Positions 35,087-43,341 of a stretch of 64,000 nucleotides of DNA are shown here, piece after piece; the stretch's first letter is position 1; each line of letters begins with the position of its first letter. This DNA comes from Slackia faecicanis (GTDB taxonomy: Bacteria > Actinomycetota > Coriobacteriia > Coriobacteriales > Eggerthellaceae), in contig NZ_QICB01000002.1 in the NCBI RefSeq assembly GCF_003725295.1, positions 456,620-520,619 of the forward strand, in the 5' to 3' direction. The translations under genes were made by a program, and so were the position numbers. The notes below the pieces were generated by a model. The model saw nothing but the letters and a program-made list of their open reading frames with translations, did not search any database and was not told where the DNA came from.

Positions 35087-36139
35087 TCAGTCCTGCGCCT
35101 CGAGCACCGCGCGCACCTCGCGCGCGATGGCCTCGATCACCGGCACCGTGACGCTGTTGCCGAGCTGCTTGTACAGATGCGTGTCGGACAGCGGCAGCTT
35201 GTACGAATCGGGAAAACCCTGCAGGCGCGCCCATTCGCGCGGCGTGAGCTTGCGAATGTCGGCGTCGTTGATCTTGCCCTTGATCGCCGTGGTGGGCACC
35301 ATGCTGTGCTCACGATGGTCGGCGATCAGATTGCGCTCGCGGCCCATGCCGCCGCACACGATGGCGCCCGATTTCCCGTCCAGGGGGCGCACCATGTAGC
35401 CGAAGCCGTTGCCACGCGAACGATGACGCTGCTTATGGCGCTCCAGCGTTGCCAGATACGTGTCCGAAAGGTAGTAACGCGAAGGAACGGGCGCGTCTTC
35501 CAAAATGTCGGCCAGCACGACGCCTGCATCGGTAGGTTCGGGGAAGCGAAACGAGCTCGAGTCCACGTCGTTGCGAAACGCCACGATGTAGATGCGCTCG
35601 CGGTTCTGCGCCACGCCGTAGTCTTTGCTGTTGAGCACGGCGTCGTACACGGTGTAGCCGATCTGCTCGAGCGCGCCCCTGATCACCTTCAACGTGCGGC
35701 CTTTATCATGCATGACCAGGCCTTTCACGTTTTCGCAGAAAATGACGCGCGGCTTGTGGCGCTCACAGATGCGCAGCACGTCGAAAAACAGCGTGCCGCG
35801 GCTGCGGCCTTTGAAGTTGTCTTCGAAACCCATCTTCGAGCCGGCGATGGAAAACGCCTGGCACGGAAAGCCCGCCAGGCAGATATCGAACGCGGGAATG
35901 TCTTCGGCCGAGACCTGCGTGATATCGCCGTACACGTACGGAGCGGTGCACATGGGCTCTTTCGACGAGCACGGCACGGCCGGCGTGTCGAAGTTGGCCG
36001 CGTAAGTCTTCACCGCATGTTCGTCGAACTCGCTTGCGAACACCGTCTCCACGTTATCGCCGAACGCGCGCTCGAACCCCATGCGAATGCCGCCGATGCC
36101 GGCGAAAAGGTCGATCGTTTTCAGGGTCTTAGAACTCAA
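35087..36139 (-). CDS. DNA (cytosine-5) methyltransferase of the HpaII-type system
   Basis: 350 residues with the ordered m5C motifs: I DLFAGIGGIRMGF, IV AGFPCQAFSIAG (catalytic Cys in PCQ at 92-94), VI FCENVKGL, VIII VAQNRERIYIV, and IX-X TPREWARLQGFPDS and LYKQLGNSVTVPV. The start appears to be TTG at 36139 with GGGAGGAG a few bases upstream; in-frame ATG codons lie only much further up with no family similarity. It should methylate the site cut by the downstream endonuclease, most likely CCGG. It precedes the nuclease gene, the safe order for self-protection. Confidence 0.9.
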   Translation of the reverse strand: MSSKTLKTIDLFAGIGGIRMGFERAFGDNVETVFASEFDEHAVKTYAANFDTPAVPCSSKEPMCTAPYVYGDITQVSAEDIPAFDICLAGFPCQAFSIAGSKMGFEDNFKGRSRGTLFFDVLRICERHKPRVIFCENVKGLVMHDKGRTLKVIRGALEQIGYTVYDAVLNSKDYGVAQNRERIYIVAFRNDVDSSSFRFPEPTDAGVVLADILEDAPVPSRYYLSDTYLATLERHKQRHRSRGNGFGYMVRPLDGKSGAIVCGGMGRERNLIADHREHSMVPTTAIKGKINDADIRKLTPREWARLQGFPDSYKLPLSDTHLYKQLGNSVTVPVIEAIAREVRAVLEAQD

Positions 36140-36444
36140 AGCGCTCCTCCCGATGAACTGTCGGCATGATGGAAAACGCCGACGCGACAGGCCGGCGTGA
36201 AGACACGAACTATGTATTGTAATGCGTCGCGCCGCGCGATGAAACAAGAAGCGGGCCGCTCCGAAAAACAACCCGATACGCAGCATGGCACGCCATCGAT
36301 GCGCCAGGTTCGCGCTTCCGACGACCTCTCCGCATCGGAAGCGCGTCTCCGACGACGTGCGCGATCGAGCGCGCGGCCGCAACCGCGAACCCGAAAGACA
36401 CACCCGCATCGTGCGAACCCGCCTTGCGCGACGCGATAGAAAAA

Positions 36445-36474
36445 GAAAGCCCGCCTCCGAAGAAGCGGGCTTTC
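36445..36474 (-). terminator. Intrinsic terminator of the rplM-rpsI operon
   Basis: 10-bp stem GAAAGCCCGC/GCGGGCTTTC with a 10-nt loop, followed on the minus strand by TTTTTC. It lies 27 bp past the rpsI stop. The remainder of the 36140-36500 gap shows no gene. Confidence 0.88.
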
Positions 36475-36500
36475 GAACCGACGTGAATAACGCGGTAAGC

Positions 36501-36893
<393 letters not shown>

Positions 36894-36895
36894 TG

Positions 36896-37345
36896 TTAGT
36901 TCTCCTCCATCTTGATCTCGCGGGGATTCTGAGCAGCATGCGGATGCTCAGAGCCGACGTACACCTTCAGCTTCTTGCCCTGGGCGCGACCAAGCGTGTT
37001 CTTGGGCAGCATGCCCTTGACAGCGTGCTCGATGACGCGCTCGGGATGCTTCTGCATAGCCTCGGCGAAGGTTTCCATCTTCAGGCCGCCGGGATAACCG
37101 GAGTGACGGTAGTATTCCTTGCTGGTGGCCTTGGTGCCCGTCATGCGGATCTTGTCAGCATTGAGAATGATGACGAAATCGCCGGTGTCGACATGGGGGG
37201 TGTACTGCGGCTTATGCTTACCCTTCAGAATGTGGGCGGCTTTGGCAGCAACGCGACCCAGCACCTGGTCAGTGGCGTCAATGACGAACCACTCGCGCGC
37301 AACCTCCTGCGGCTTTGCGTAATACGTCTTCACTGTATCCTCCAA
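36896..37345 (-). CDS. rplM: 50S ribosomal protein L13 (uL13)
   Basis: 149 residues. Family blocks are [19 protein letters not shown], the [16 protein letters not shown] loop and the [15 protein letters not shown] segment. It binds 23S rRNA early in large-subunit assembly. The ATG at 37345 has TGGAGGA upstream. It is transcribed from a good promoter at 37495-37523, leaving a leader of about 140 nt, and is followed directly by rpsI. Confidence 0.97.
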   Translation of the reverse strand: MEDTVKTYYAKPQEVAREWFVIDATDQVLGRVAAKAAHILKGKHKPQYTPHVDTGDFVIILNADKIRMTGTKATSKEYYRHSGYPGGLKMETFAEAMQKHPERVIEHAVKGMLPKNTLGRAQGKKLKVYVGSEHPHAAQNPREIKMEEN

Positions 37346-37488
37346 TAGATTTCTTTTTGTTCTAGTTCAAAAGTGCTGGCAACAAGACTGCTCGGGTTCC
37401 TACGCCAAGCCGACGCTTCCGGATCTGGACTTCCATTCACGTCGTGTCCCGTTTTTGCGCAGCAAGTACGGGGCTTTTGAAAGCGAAC
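37346..37488 (-). other. Long rplM 5' leader
   Basis: About 140 nt of predicted untranslated leader between the promoter and rplM. I see no clear ribosomal-protein-binding mimic, but L13 leaders are autoregulatory in some bacteria. The rest of the 378-bp gap contains the promoter and the terminator of the NrfD operon. Confidence 0.4.
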
Positions 37489-37494
37489 TTTTAC

Positions 37495-37523
37495 AGTATA
37501 GGAATCGTATTCGCCTCCGTCAA
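37495..37523 (-). promoter_or_regulatory. Sigma-70 promoter of rplM-rpsI
   Basis: On the minus strand TTGACG (37523-37518), a 17-bp spacer and TATACT (37500-37495). This is one of the best consensus promoters in the window, as expected for a ribosomal protein operon. Confidence 0.8.
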
Positions 37524-37663
37524 TACGGCTTCATGAAAAATCGACCGCGTTTTTCGGCTATGACGTGCGGTTTCTTTTAGTAACTAGGGTGCGCACGCAA
37601 CCGTTTCGAGCAAGGCCGCGACAAGAGGGCGACCGCCTCGCGCGCATCTCCTTCCGCAGAAAA

Positions 37664-37690
37664 AGAGACCGGAGGCGAACTCCGGTCTCT
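37664..37690 (-). terminator. Intrinsic terminator of the NrfD-type reductase operon
   Basis: 11-bp perfect stem AGAGACCGGAG/CTCCGGTCTCT with a 5-nt loop, followed on the minus strand by TTTTTCTG. It lies 33 bp past the NrfD-like gene. Confidence 0.9.
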
Positions 37691-37723
37691 GAAAGGTCGA
37701 ATGCCGCCTTCGTTCTTTTCCGC

Positions 37724-38608
37724 CTACATCACGAAGGTCAGCGGCACGGCGGCCATCACCACCAAGTAGCGCAGCATAAAGCCGCCGACCAGAACGCCCG
37801 CATCGGACGCGAAGCTGATCCAATGCGCCTTGCGGCTTTCCTCGAACTCCTTCGACGTGAAGAACAAAAGCCACGTCTCAAGCACCGTGGGAAGAATCAG
37901 ACCCACGAACACCAAGCCGAGCCAGAACCAAACGGCCCACTCGCCCGCCACCAGGCTCGCAACCGATTCGAAGCCTGCAGTGGAATTGAACGCCGTGATG
38001 AAGCACAGCGAAGCCACCAGCAGCATCTCGATGATCGGCAGGCAGAAGTGAAACTTCTTCAGCACACCCGCCTTGTTGAACTCGTCGGCATGACGTACCA
38101 CGGCCGCCAGCAAGACCGACGCTGCACCTGCGGAAAGGGCCGACACGGTGAACAGCACAGGCAGAAGCGCGTTGTTCCACAAGGGATAGGTGTTGCACAC
38201 GCCCAGCAGTGCGCCGGTATAGGCCGCCACGCACAGCGCCACCACTGCCCCTGCCATCTCGAGCCAGCCCGGCACCTTCTTCTTCATAAGGTCGAGCGCC
38301 GCCGTAATCAGGGCGACCGCCATGAAGACGCTCAAGAAGACCACGCCCCACGTCATCACCGAGCCGAAGTTGCTCAGCAATAGCGCGAAACGCAGGGGAT
38401 TATGCAAGCCGGCCTCGGCGTCCACCATCAAAAGCACCAATCCGATCGCCACCGCGATAGGCGCGATGACGTGGCCGGCGAGGCGCATGCCGCAAGCCTC
38501 GGGGTGGCGCCAGCGCAGAAACGCCGACGTGATATAGGCGCCTGCGCCCAGGCCCGCAAGGAACAGATACCACGCGATCGGCGCGCCCCATACAGGTTCG
38601 ATAGACAT
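37724..38608 (-). CDS. NrfD/PsrC-family membrane subunit
   Basis: 294 residues with about eight transmembrane helices starting WYLFLAGLGAGAYITSAF, a hallmark of NrfD/PsrC quinone-binding anchors. In PsrABC-type complexes this subunit exchanges electrons with menaquinone and passes them through the FeS subunit to an extracytoplasmic molybdoenzyme. It is the last gene of a three-gene operon, starting 6 bp after the FeS gene. Conserved acidic and His positions within helices (DAEAGL, RHADEF) may serve the quinone site. Confidence 0.9.
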   Translation of the reverse strand: MSIEPVWGAPIAWYLFLAGLGAGAYITSAFLRWRHPEACGMRLAGHVIAPIAVAIGLVLLMVDAEAGLHNPLRFALLLSNFGSVMTWGVVFLSVFMAVALITAALDLMKKKVPGWLEMAGAVVALCVAAYTGALLGVCNTYPLWNNALLPVLFTVSALSAGAASVLLAAVVRHADEFNKAGVLKKFHFCLPIIEMLLVASLCFITAFNSTAGFESVASLVAGEWAVWFWLGLVFVGLILPTVLETWLLFFTSKEFEESRKAHWISFASDAGVLVGGFMLRYLVVMAAVPLTFVM

Positions 38609-38614
38609 CCTTCA

Positions 38615-39154
38615 TCACCTCACGTAGTAGATCTTGGACTTGGTCAGATCGCCCGCGATGGGCTGAGCATTCGTCTCGACGATGCGCTTGGAGATATCGG
38701 ACTCGGGGTCGTCCAGGTCGCCGAACATGCGCACGCCCGCGGGGCAGGCCGTCAAGCACGTGGACATACCCTCTTCGAGCGGCGCATACAGCGTGCAGAA
38801 ACGGCACTTGCCCACCACGCCCGTACGATGGTCCACAACACGCGCCTGATACGGGCAGGCGGCCATGCAATATTTGCAGCCGATGCACTTTTCGGAGTCG
38901 ATGCGCACGATTCCGTCGGGGTCGGTATAAGTCGCCGCCGTCGGGCACACCGCCTGGCACGGCGCGTCTTCGCAGTGCATGCACTGGGTCGGAACGGTTT
39001 CCACGCGCACGCACGGCTGGGCGCCGCGCTCGAACTCATGGAAATCGATCAGCGAGACATCGGCGGGAAGATGGTTCTGATTCTGGCACGCGATGCGACA
39101 GGCATAGCAGCCGATGCACCTCGTGGTGTCGATAAGCATTCCGTAACGAGCCAT
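38615..39154 (-). CDS. 4Fe-4S electron-transfer subunit (PsrB/DmsB type)
   Basis: 179 residues with four Cys groups: CIGCYACRIAC, CMHCEDAPCQAVC, CIGCKYCMAAC and CRFCTLYAP...CLTAC. They supply 16 Cys for four [4Fe-4S] clusters, the DmsB/PsrB/NrfC pattern. No signal sequence is present; it is expected to leave the cell bound to the Tat-exported catalytic subunit. Its ATG overlaps the stop of the catalytic gene (TAATG), so translation is coupled. Confidence 0.93.
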   Translation of the reverse strand: MARYGMLIDTTRCIGCYACRIACQNQNHLPADVSLIDFHEFERGAQPCVRVETVPTQCMHCEDAPCQAVCPTAATYTDPDGIVRIDSEKCIGCKYCMAACPYQARVVDHRTGVVGKCRFCTLYAPLEEGMSTCLTACPAGVRMFGDLDDPESDISKRIVETNAQPIAGDLTKSKIYYVR

Positions 39155-41340
39155 TAGGCACCCACCTTCTTCACGTTCACGAGGACTTCCTGCAGCATGC
39201 CGGAGCCCGATTCGGGCTCGGCCTGGCGCGTGACGAGCGCCTTATGCGACGCGCCGAACCCGAATGCCGCGCGAATCTCTTCCGATTCGCAGCCGTAATG
39301 CGGCGGCAGATACACGGCGTCGGGATGAATGCGGCCGGTCACGCGAACCTTCGCCTGCACCGATCCGCTGTCGTTCGAAAGCTCCACCACGTCGCCGTCC
39401 TCGATGCCGAGCTCTGCTGCGCGCGACGTCGCCATCCAAACGCGGTCGGCTTCGAAATCCTTCGCGAGCTGCGCCAGCTTATCGCTTGCCATGGTGTAGG
39501 TCTTGCTCTGGAATACCTGGTCGCCCGTGATCAGACGCAACGATTCGCCGGAAGCGGACACGGCCGGCTCGATCCATGCGGGAACGGCAGACATGCCGCC
39601 CGTCGCGTAGGCCTCGCACGCGAACTCGATTTTGCCCGACTTCGTAGCGAACGCCGGAACGTTGCCGAATTCGAGCTCGCAACCGGGGATAGGAGCCAAG
39701 CCGTCGGATTTCAGCGCGTCGTAGGAAACGCCGTAAGCCGCGCAATACGTCTCGTTGAGCTGGTCGAGCGTGAAAGAGAAGTATTCGCCCAGACCGCATG
39801 CCTCGGCCAGGTCGACGATGATTCGATACGTCGGCTTGGTCTCGGGATGCACCTGGTCGATCACGGGATTGCGCAGCGTGGCCACGGTCGCAGGAGCGGT
39901 AGCGGTGCCTACGATGCCGCGACGCTCGAGATAGGTCGTCTCGGGCAGCACATAGTCGGCCGTCTTGGCGGTTTCGGTCATAAAGCTGTCGACGACCACC
40001 TTGAAGCCGATTTTTTCCACATCCTGCGCAGTCATCGCGGCCTGAGGATAGTCGGCAAGAGGATTGCTGCCGAAGAACAACGCCACGTCGAGCGCGCCCT
40101 CGGCGGCCGCGGCCATAGCGGCCTGGCAATCGTTTGCATACATATAAGCAAGAGGATGCACGCCCGCGCCGATCGCATAGCTTTGCGGATAGCCGACGGG
40201 CTTGAACACCGTCGGGTCGAACGCGCTGTCGTCGACCCACGGACCCAGCGGGAATACCCAGCCGCCCTCCTGGTTGAAATTGCCCAGCATCGCATTAAGC
40301 AAAATGATGCAGCGCACGGTTTCGGCACTGTTGCGGTAGCCGCTTCCCACGGTGCCGGCCCACTGCATGTCCACATAGCAATGCGGCGCGGCGGCGGCCA
40401 GGCCTTCGGCGATCTCGGCGATTTTGGCCTCAGGAATGCCGGTCTTCCCGCTCGCCCAGGCGGCATCATAGGAGCGCACGCTTTCGGCGAAAGCCTCGAA
40501 TCCCGTTCCGTTGGCCTCGACGAACGCCTTATCGTAGAGGTCGTTGTTCAACAGATGCCCCATCACGCCCAGGAGGAACGCAAGCTCGAAGCCGGGGCGG
40601 ACGCACACCCATTCATCGGCCAATGCACCGATGCTCGGCAAACGAGGGTCTACGACGACCACTTTTCCGCCGTTTTCGCGCACGCGGATCACTTCCTCGG
40701 TCTCCGCAGGGCGCACGCCTTCGTAATAGCTCTTGTCCAGAAGGACGATATATTTCGATCCCTCGGCATGCGGCGCGGGGAACACGCCCAGGATATTCGT
40801 TATGCCGGTAAGGATGTCCATATCGGTCAGCACGGTATCGGTGTAGTAGTTCGCCGACCCCAGCGCATTCATGAAGCGCTGGGTGTAATACTGGTCGGTC
40901 GCTCGGGAATCCTGGAACAACGCCACGCGCGACGGTTCGGCCTCCTTGATGCGGGCCGCGATATCGACGATCGCCTCGTCCCACGATACGGCGGAGAAAT
41001 TGCCCTGGCCGTCGTTTTTCAGCGGCGTGGTCAAGCGGTCTTCGGAATAAGCGACCGCCGTGTACCCCAAGCCGCGCACGCACAGATGCCCATGCGCGAA
41101 CGGATGATCCTCGAGTCCCATGAAGCGCCACAGGGCGCCGTCCTGCGTCCAAGCCCCCATGCCGCATTTGTTGCCGCAACCATCGCACGTCGTCGCCGCG
41201 TATTCCACGACATGGTCTTCGCCCCATGCGAAAGCCTCGGAACGTCTGCCGCCGACGCCCACGCCGCCGAACGCGACCGCCGCCCCGGCTGCAGCGCCTG
41301 CAGCGAAAAACGAACGTCTCGTAAGAGCACTACTCGGCAT
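39154..41340 (-). CDS. Tat-exported molybdopterin oxidoreductase, PsrA/PhsA-like catalytic subunit
   Basis: 728 residues. A twin-arginine signal (LTRRSFF, Arg8-Arg9, then an Ala-rich stretch) is followed by a [4Fe-4S] motif with Cys52, 55, 59 and 87 and by the molybdopterin fold and dinucleotide-binding domain of the DMSO reductase superfamily. The residue expected to bind Mo, normally Cys, Sec or Ser about eight residues after GSxN, falls in GSANYYTDTVLTDMD, where Thr172 or Asp173 stands instead. The substrate is therefore uncertain; thiosulfate, polysulfide and organic acceptors are all possible. The ATG at 41340 has a G-rich site upstream. It is divergent from a 12-TM LuxR regulator. Confidence 0.88.
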   Translation of the reverse strand: MPSSALTRRSFFAAGAAAGAAVAFGGVGVGGRRSEAFAWGEDHVVEYAATTCDGCGNKCGMGAWTQDGALWRFMGLEDHPFAHGHLCVRGLGYTAVAYSEDRLTTPLKNDGQGNFSAVSWDEAIVDIAARIKEAEPSRVALFQDSRATDQYYTQRFMNALGSANYYTDTVLTDMDILTGITNILGVFPAPHAEGSKYIVLLDKSYYEGVRPAETEEVIRVRENGGKVVVVDPRLPSIGALADEWVCVRPGFELAFLLGVMGHLLNNDLYDKAFVEANGTGFEAFAESVRSYDAAWASGKTGIPEAKIAEIAEGLAAAAPHCYVDMQWAGTVGSGYRNSAETVRCIILLNAMLGNFNQEGGWVFPLGPWVDDSAFDPTVFKPVGYPQSYAIGAGVHPLAYMYANDCQAAMAAAAEGALDVALFFGSNPLADYPQAAMTAQDVEKIGFKVVVDSFMTETAKTADYVLPETTYLERRGIVGTATAPATVATLRNPVIDQVHPETKPTYRIIVDLAEACGLGEYFSFTLDQLNETYCAAYGVSYDALKSDGLAPIPGCELEFGNVPAFATKSGKIEFACEAYATGGMSAVPAWIEPAVSASGESLRLITGDQVFQSKTYTMASDKLAQLAKDFEADRVWMATSRAAELGIEDGDVVELSNDSGSVQAKVRVTGRIHPDAVYLPPHYGCESEEIRAAFGFGASHKALVTRQAEPESGSGMLQEVLVNVKKVGA

Positions 41341-41486
41341 AAATCGATCCCCCCCTTGCGTTGTCGGTTGATTGGTTCGCGCTGCATCGCCGGACAGGGC
41401 CATGGGCCCCGCCGACGCGGCGCAAGCGCATTATCACCGGTCGAAAACCGTCTTCGCATGCCCCATTTGAGGGAAAATAGCGACTC

Positions 41487-41503
41487 TACCCCCTTAGGGG
41501 GTA
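41487..41503. promoter_or_regulatory. Perfect 17-bp palindrome TACCCCCTTAGGGGGTA
   Basis: Arms TACCCCCT/AGGGGGTA around a single central T, between the divergent reductase operon (start 41340) and luxR gene (start 41616). The half-site resembles the NarL heptamer TACYYMT, which LuxR-type HTH domains can read, so it is a good candidate operator for the neighbouring regulator. The rest of this 275-bp gap carries only promoter elements. Confidence 0.65.
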
Positions 41504-41572
41504 TGCATTTGTACTGGGGTTTTAAGAAAATAGCACTTCGCATCCGCAATAAAATGCAGTCGGAATCGCCCT

Positions 41573-41581
41573 TGATATACT
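41573..41581 (+). promoter_or_regulatory. Extended -10 promoter of the first luxR gene
   Basis: TGATATACT (TG-N-TATACT) about 35 bp before the GTG start. No convincing -35 is present, consistent with an extended -10 promoter that may need an activator. Confidence 0.5.
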
Positions 41582-41615
41582 TGACCGCCGCCACGACCGT
41601 CGAAAGGAAATCTCC

Positions 41616-43100
41616 GTGCATTCGCCTCTTCCGAAGCTTCGTTCGCTCACGGCCTACGCCGCGCCTATCCCGATCATCGCAGGCCTGGCTCTTTCGCATA
41701 TCGCAATGATCGTGTCGGGGCTCAGCGGGCTCACGAGCGGGTTCGAGGTGCTGAGCAACGGACTCGGAACGGGCATCGCCTCCGTGCCGATATTCATCGC
41801 CATGCTCGCGCTTTACAAGGCGCACAACCCCCTTTCGAAAAGGTCCGTCGATGCCGCATTCTTCATATCGATCGCCGTGCAGTGCGCATCCATCGCGGCG
41901 CTCGGCCTCCTTGCGGCGAAAGCGCCCTCCGCATCCATCGGGCTTTCCGCGATAGCGTCGCTTTCCAGCTGGATATCGATTCTCTCATGGCTGCGCCGCA
42001 TGCAAGCGGCATCGTCGATCGCCGCCGTCATCGTGACGTTCGGCGCGCTCAGCATCGCAGAACCCGTCGTGTACGCATTCGTGCTCATGCCCTCCGACGA
42101 TGCGTGCCTGGTCGCCGGCCTGCTCGCTCCCCTGCAGCTGCCCTTGGCGTTTTACGCCTCCAGACGCGATCCGTCCGCATGTCCCGTCGAGATGCCGGAT
42201 ACGGGCTATTTCGGATTCGAAAGCGCCAAAACCGACAATCCGCGCCTCTTCCTCACCATGACGGTCAGCATATCCGCCCTTTCGTTCGCCATGGGCGTCG
42301 TCGAGGGGTCCCCGTTCCGTTTCGTCGAAGGCGGCGCTCCGTTGCCCGACGCGAGCTATCTCTTCGTGACGACCGCCGTCACCGTAGGCATCGCCGTCGG
42401 CGCGATATTGCGGCCGCGCACGATGATGACGACCGGAATCTGGATTCTCATGCAGGGCCTGGGCATCACCGCGTTGCTGTTCTACGCGGCTTTCCCGGAA
42501 CGGCTCTCGATCGGAGCCGCCGTTTCCACTACGCTCAGCGCGGTCATGACGGGCTTTATCTGGTATTTGATCATGGCTTTTTCCCACTACGGAACCAAGG
42601 ACCCCTTCTTCTACGGGCTGGCCGGATGGCTCGCCTATCTCCTTCCGCGCGCGCTTGTGCAAATCGTCGTCGGACACACCCCCGGCCCGTTCCTCAGCGA
42701 CCCCACTCTTTTGGCGGCGCTATCGGGAGCCATGATTCTGGCATCGACGCAATTCGTCTTCATCAGGCTGTTGAAGACCGCATACAGCGACACCGACGCG
42801 GCTCAAAAGAGCACGCAGCGCCTCGAAAAGCTGCTCGGCCTGAAGGGCGCGCAAATGAGCGGTGCCTCCATGCGTAAAGAGCTGATTTTGCACGATGCGG
42901 AAAAGCTGCAAAAGGAATTCGGACTGTCCGACCGTGAGGCGGAGGTGATCGGCTTGTACGCCCTCGGCAAGACGCAGCAAGCGATTGCCGAAGACCTCTG
43001 CATCACCCCCGCCACGGTACGCGTGCATATCAAGCATGTTTACGCGAAGACCGACCTGCATTCCCGCCAGGAAATCATCGATCGAATGAACAGCTTTTAA
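41616..43100 (+). CDS. LuxR-family regulator with 12-TM membrane sensor domain, copy 1
   Basis: 494 residues. Residues 1-380 hold about 12 hydrophobic helices, and the last 70 residues are a LuxR/NarL helix-turn-helix: FGLSDREAEVIGLYALG, then ATVRVHIKHVYAKTD and HSRQEIIDR. Such membrane-anchored one-component regulators are numerous in Eggerthellaceae and lie beside reductase operons. It starts at GTG 41616 with AAAGGA upstream. It is divergent from the molybdenum reductase and probably controls it through the palindrome at 41487-41503. The ligand is unknown. Confidence 0.88.
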   Translation: MHSPLPKLRSLTAYAAPIPIIAGLALSHIAMIVSGLSGLTSGFEVLSNGLGTGIASVPIFIAMLALYKAHNPLSKRSVDAAFFISIAVQCASIAALGLLAAKAPSASIGLSAIASLSSWISILSWLRRMQAASSIAAVIVTFGALSIAEPVVYAFVLMPSDDACLVAGLLAPLQLPLAFYASRRDPSACPVEMPDTGYFGFESAKTDNPRLFLTMTVSISALSFAMGVVEGSPFRFVEGGAPLPDASYLFVTTAVTVGIAVGAILRPRTMMTTGIWILMQGLGITALLFYAAFPERLSIGAAVSTTLSAVMTGFIWYLIMAFSHYGTKDPFFYGLAGWLAYLLPRALVQIVVGHTPGPFLSDPTLLAALSGAMILASTQFVFIRLLKTAYSDTDAAQKSTQRLEKLLGLKGAQMSGASMRKELILHDAEKLQKEFGLSDREAEVIGLYALGKTQQAIAEDLCITPATVRVHIKHVYAKTDLHSRQEIIDRMNSF

Positions 43101-43170
43101 CAGCGGCGGCGCGATGCGACGCGCATGCCGAGACGCACGCCCGCCCCTTTTCAGCCCCTCAACGCAAAGC

Positions 43171-43204
43171 GGCCCCCGCTCCGGTCGAAACCGGAACGGG
43201 GGCC
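43171..43204. terminator. Bidirectional terminator-type hairpin
   Basis: GGCCCCCG-ct-CCGGT-CGAA-ACCGG-aa-CGGGGGCC, a 13-bp interrupted stem, between the convergent luxR gene and sulfite-oxidase-like gene. T-runs are poor on both sides. The rest of the 241-bp gap shows no gene. Confidence 0.65.
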
Positions 43205-43341
43205 GATGCAGTTACGCATGACAAAAGGAGGGGAACGGCGTCTCAAACGACGCCGAATCGGGCGGGCGGCGAGCCTCAGGCTTGGGGAGGGATCGATGGC
43301 CCGCCGCCGCATGCCCCGCTTCGGAAGGATAGCCTGAAAGG

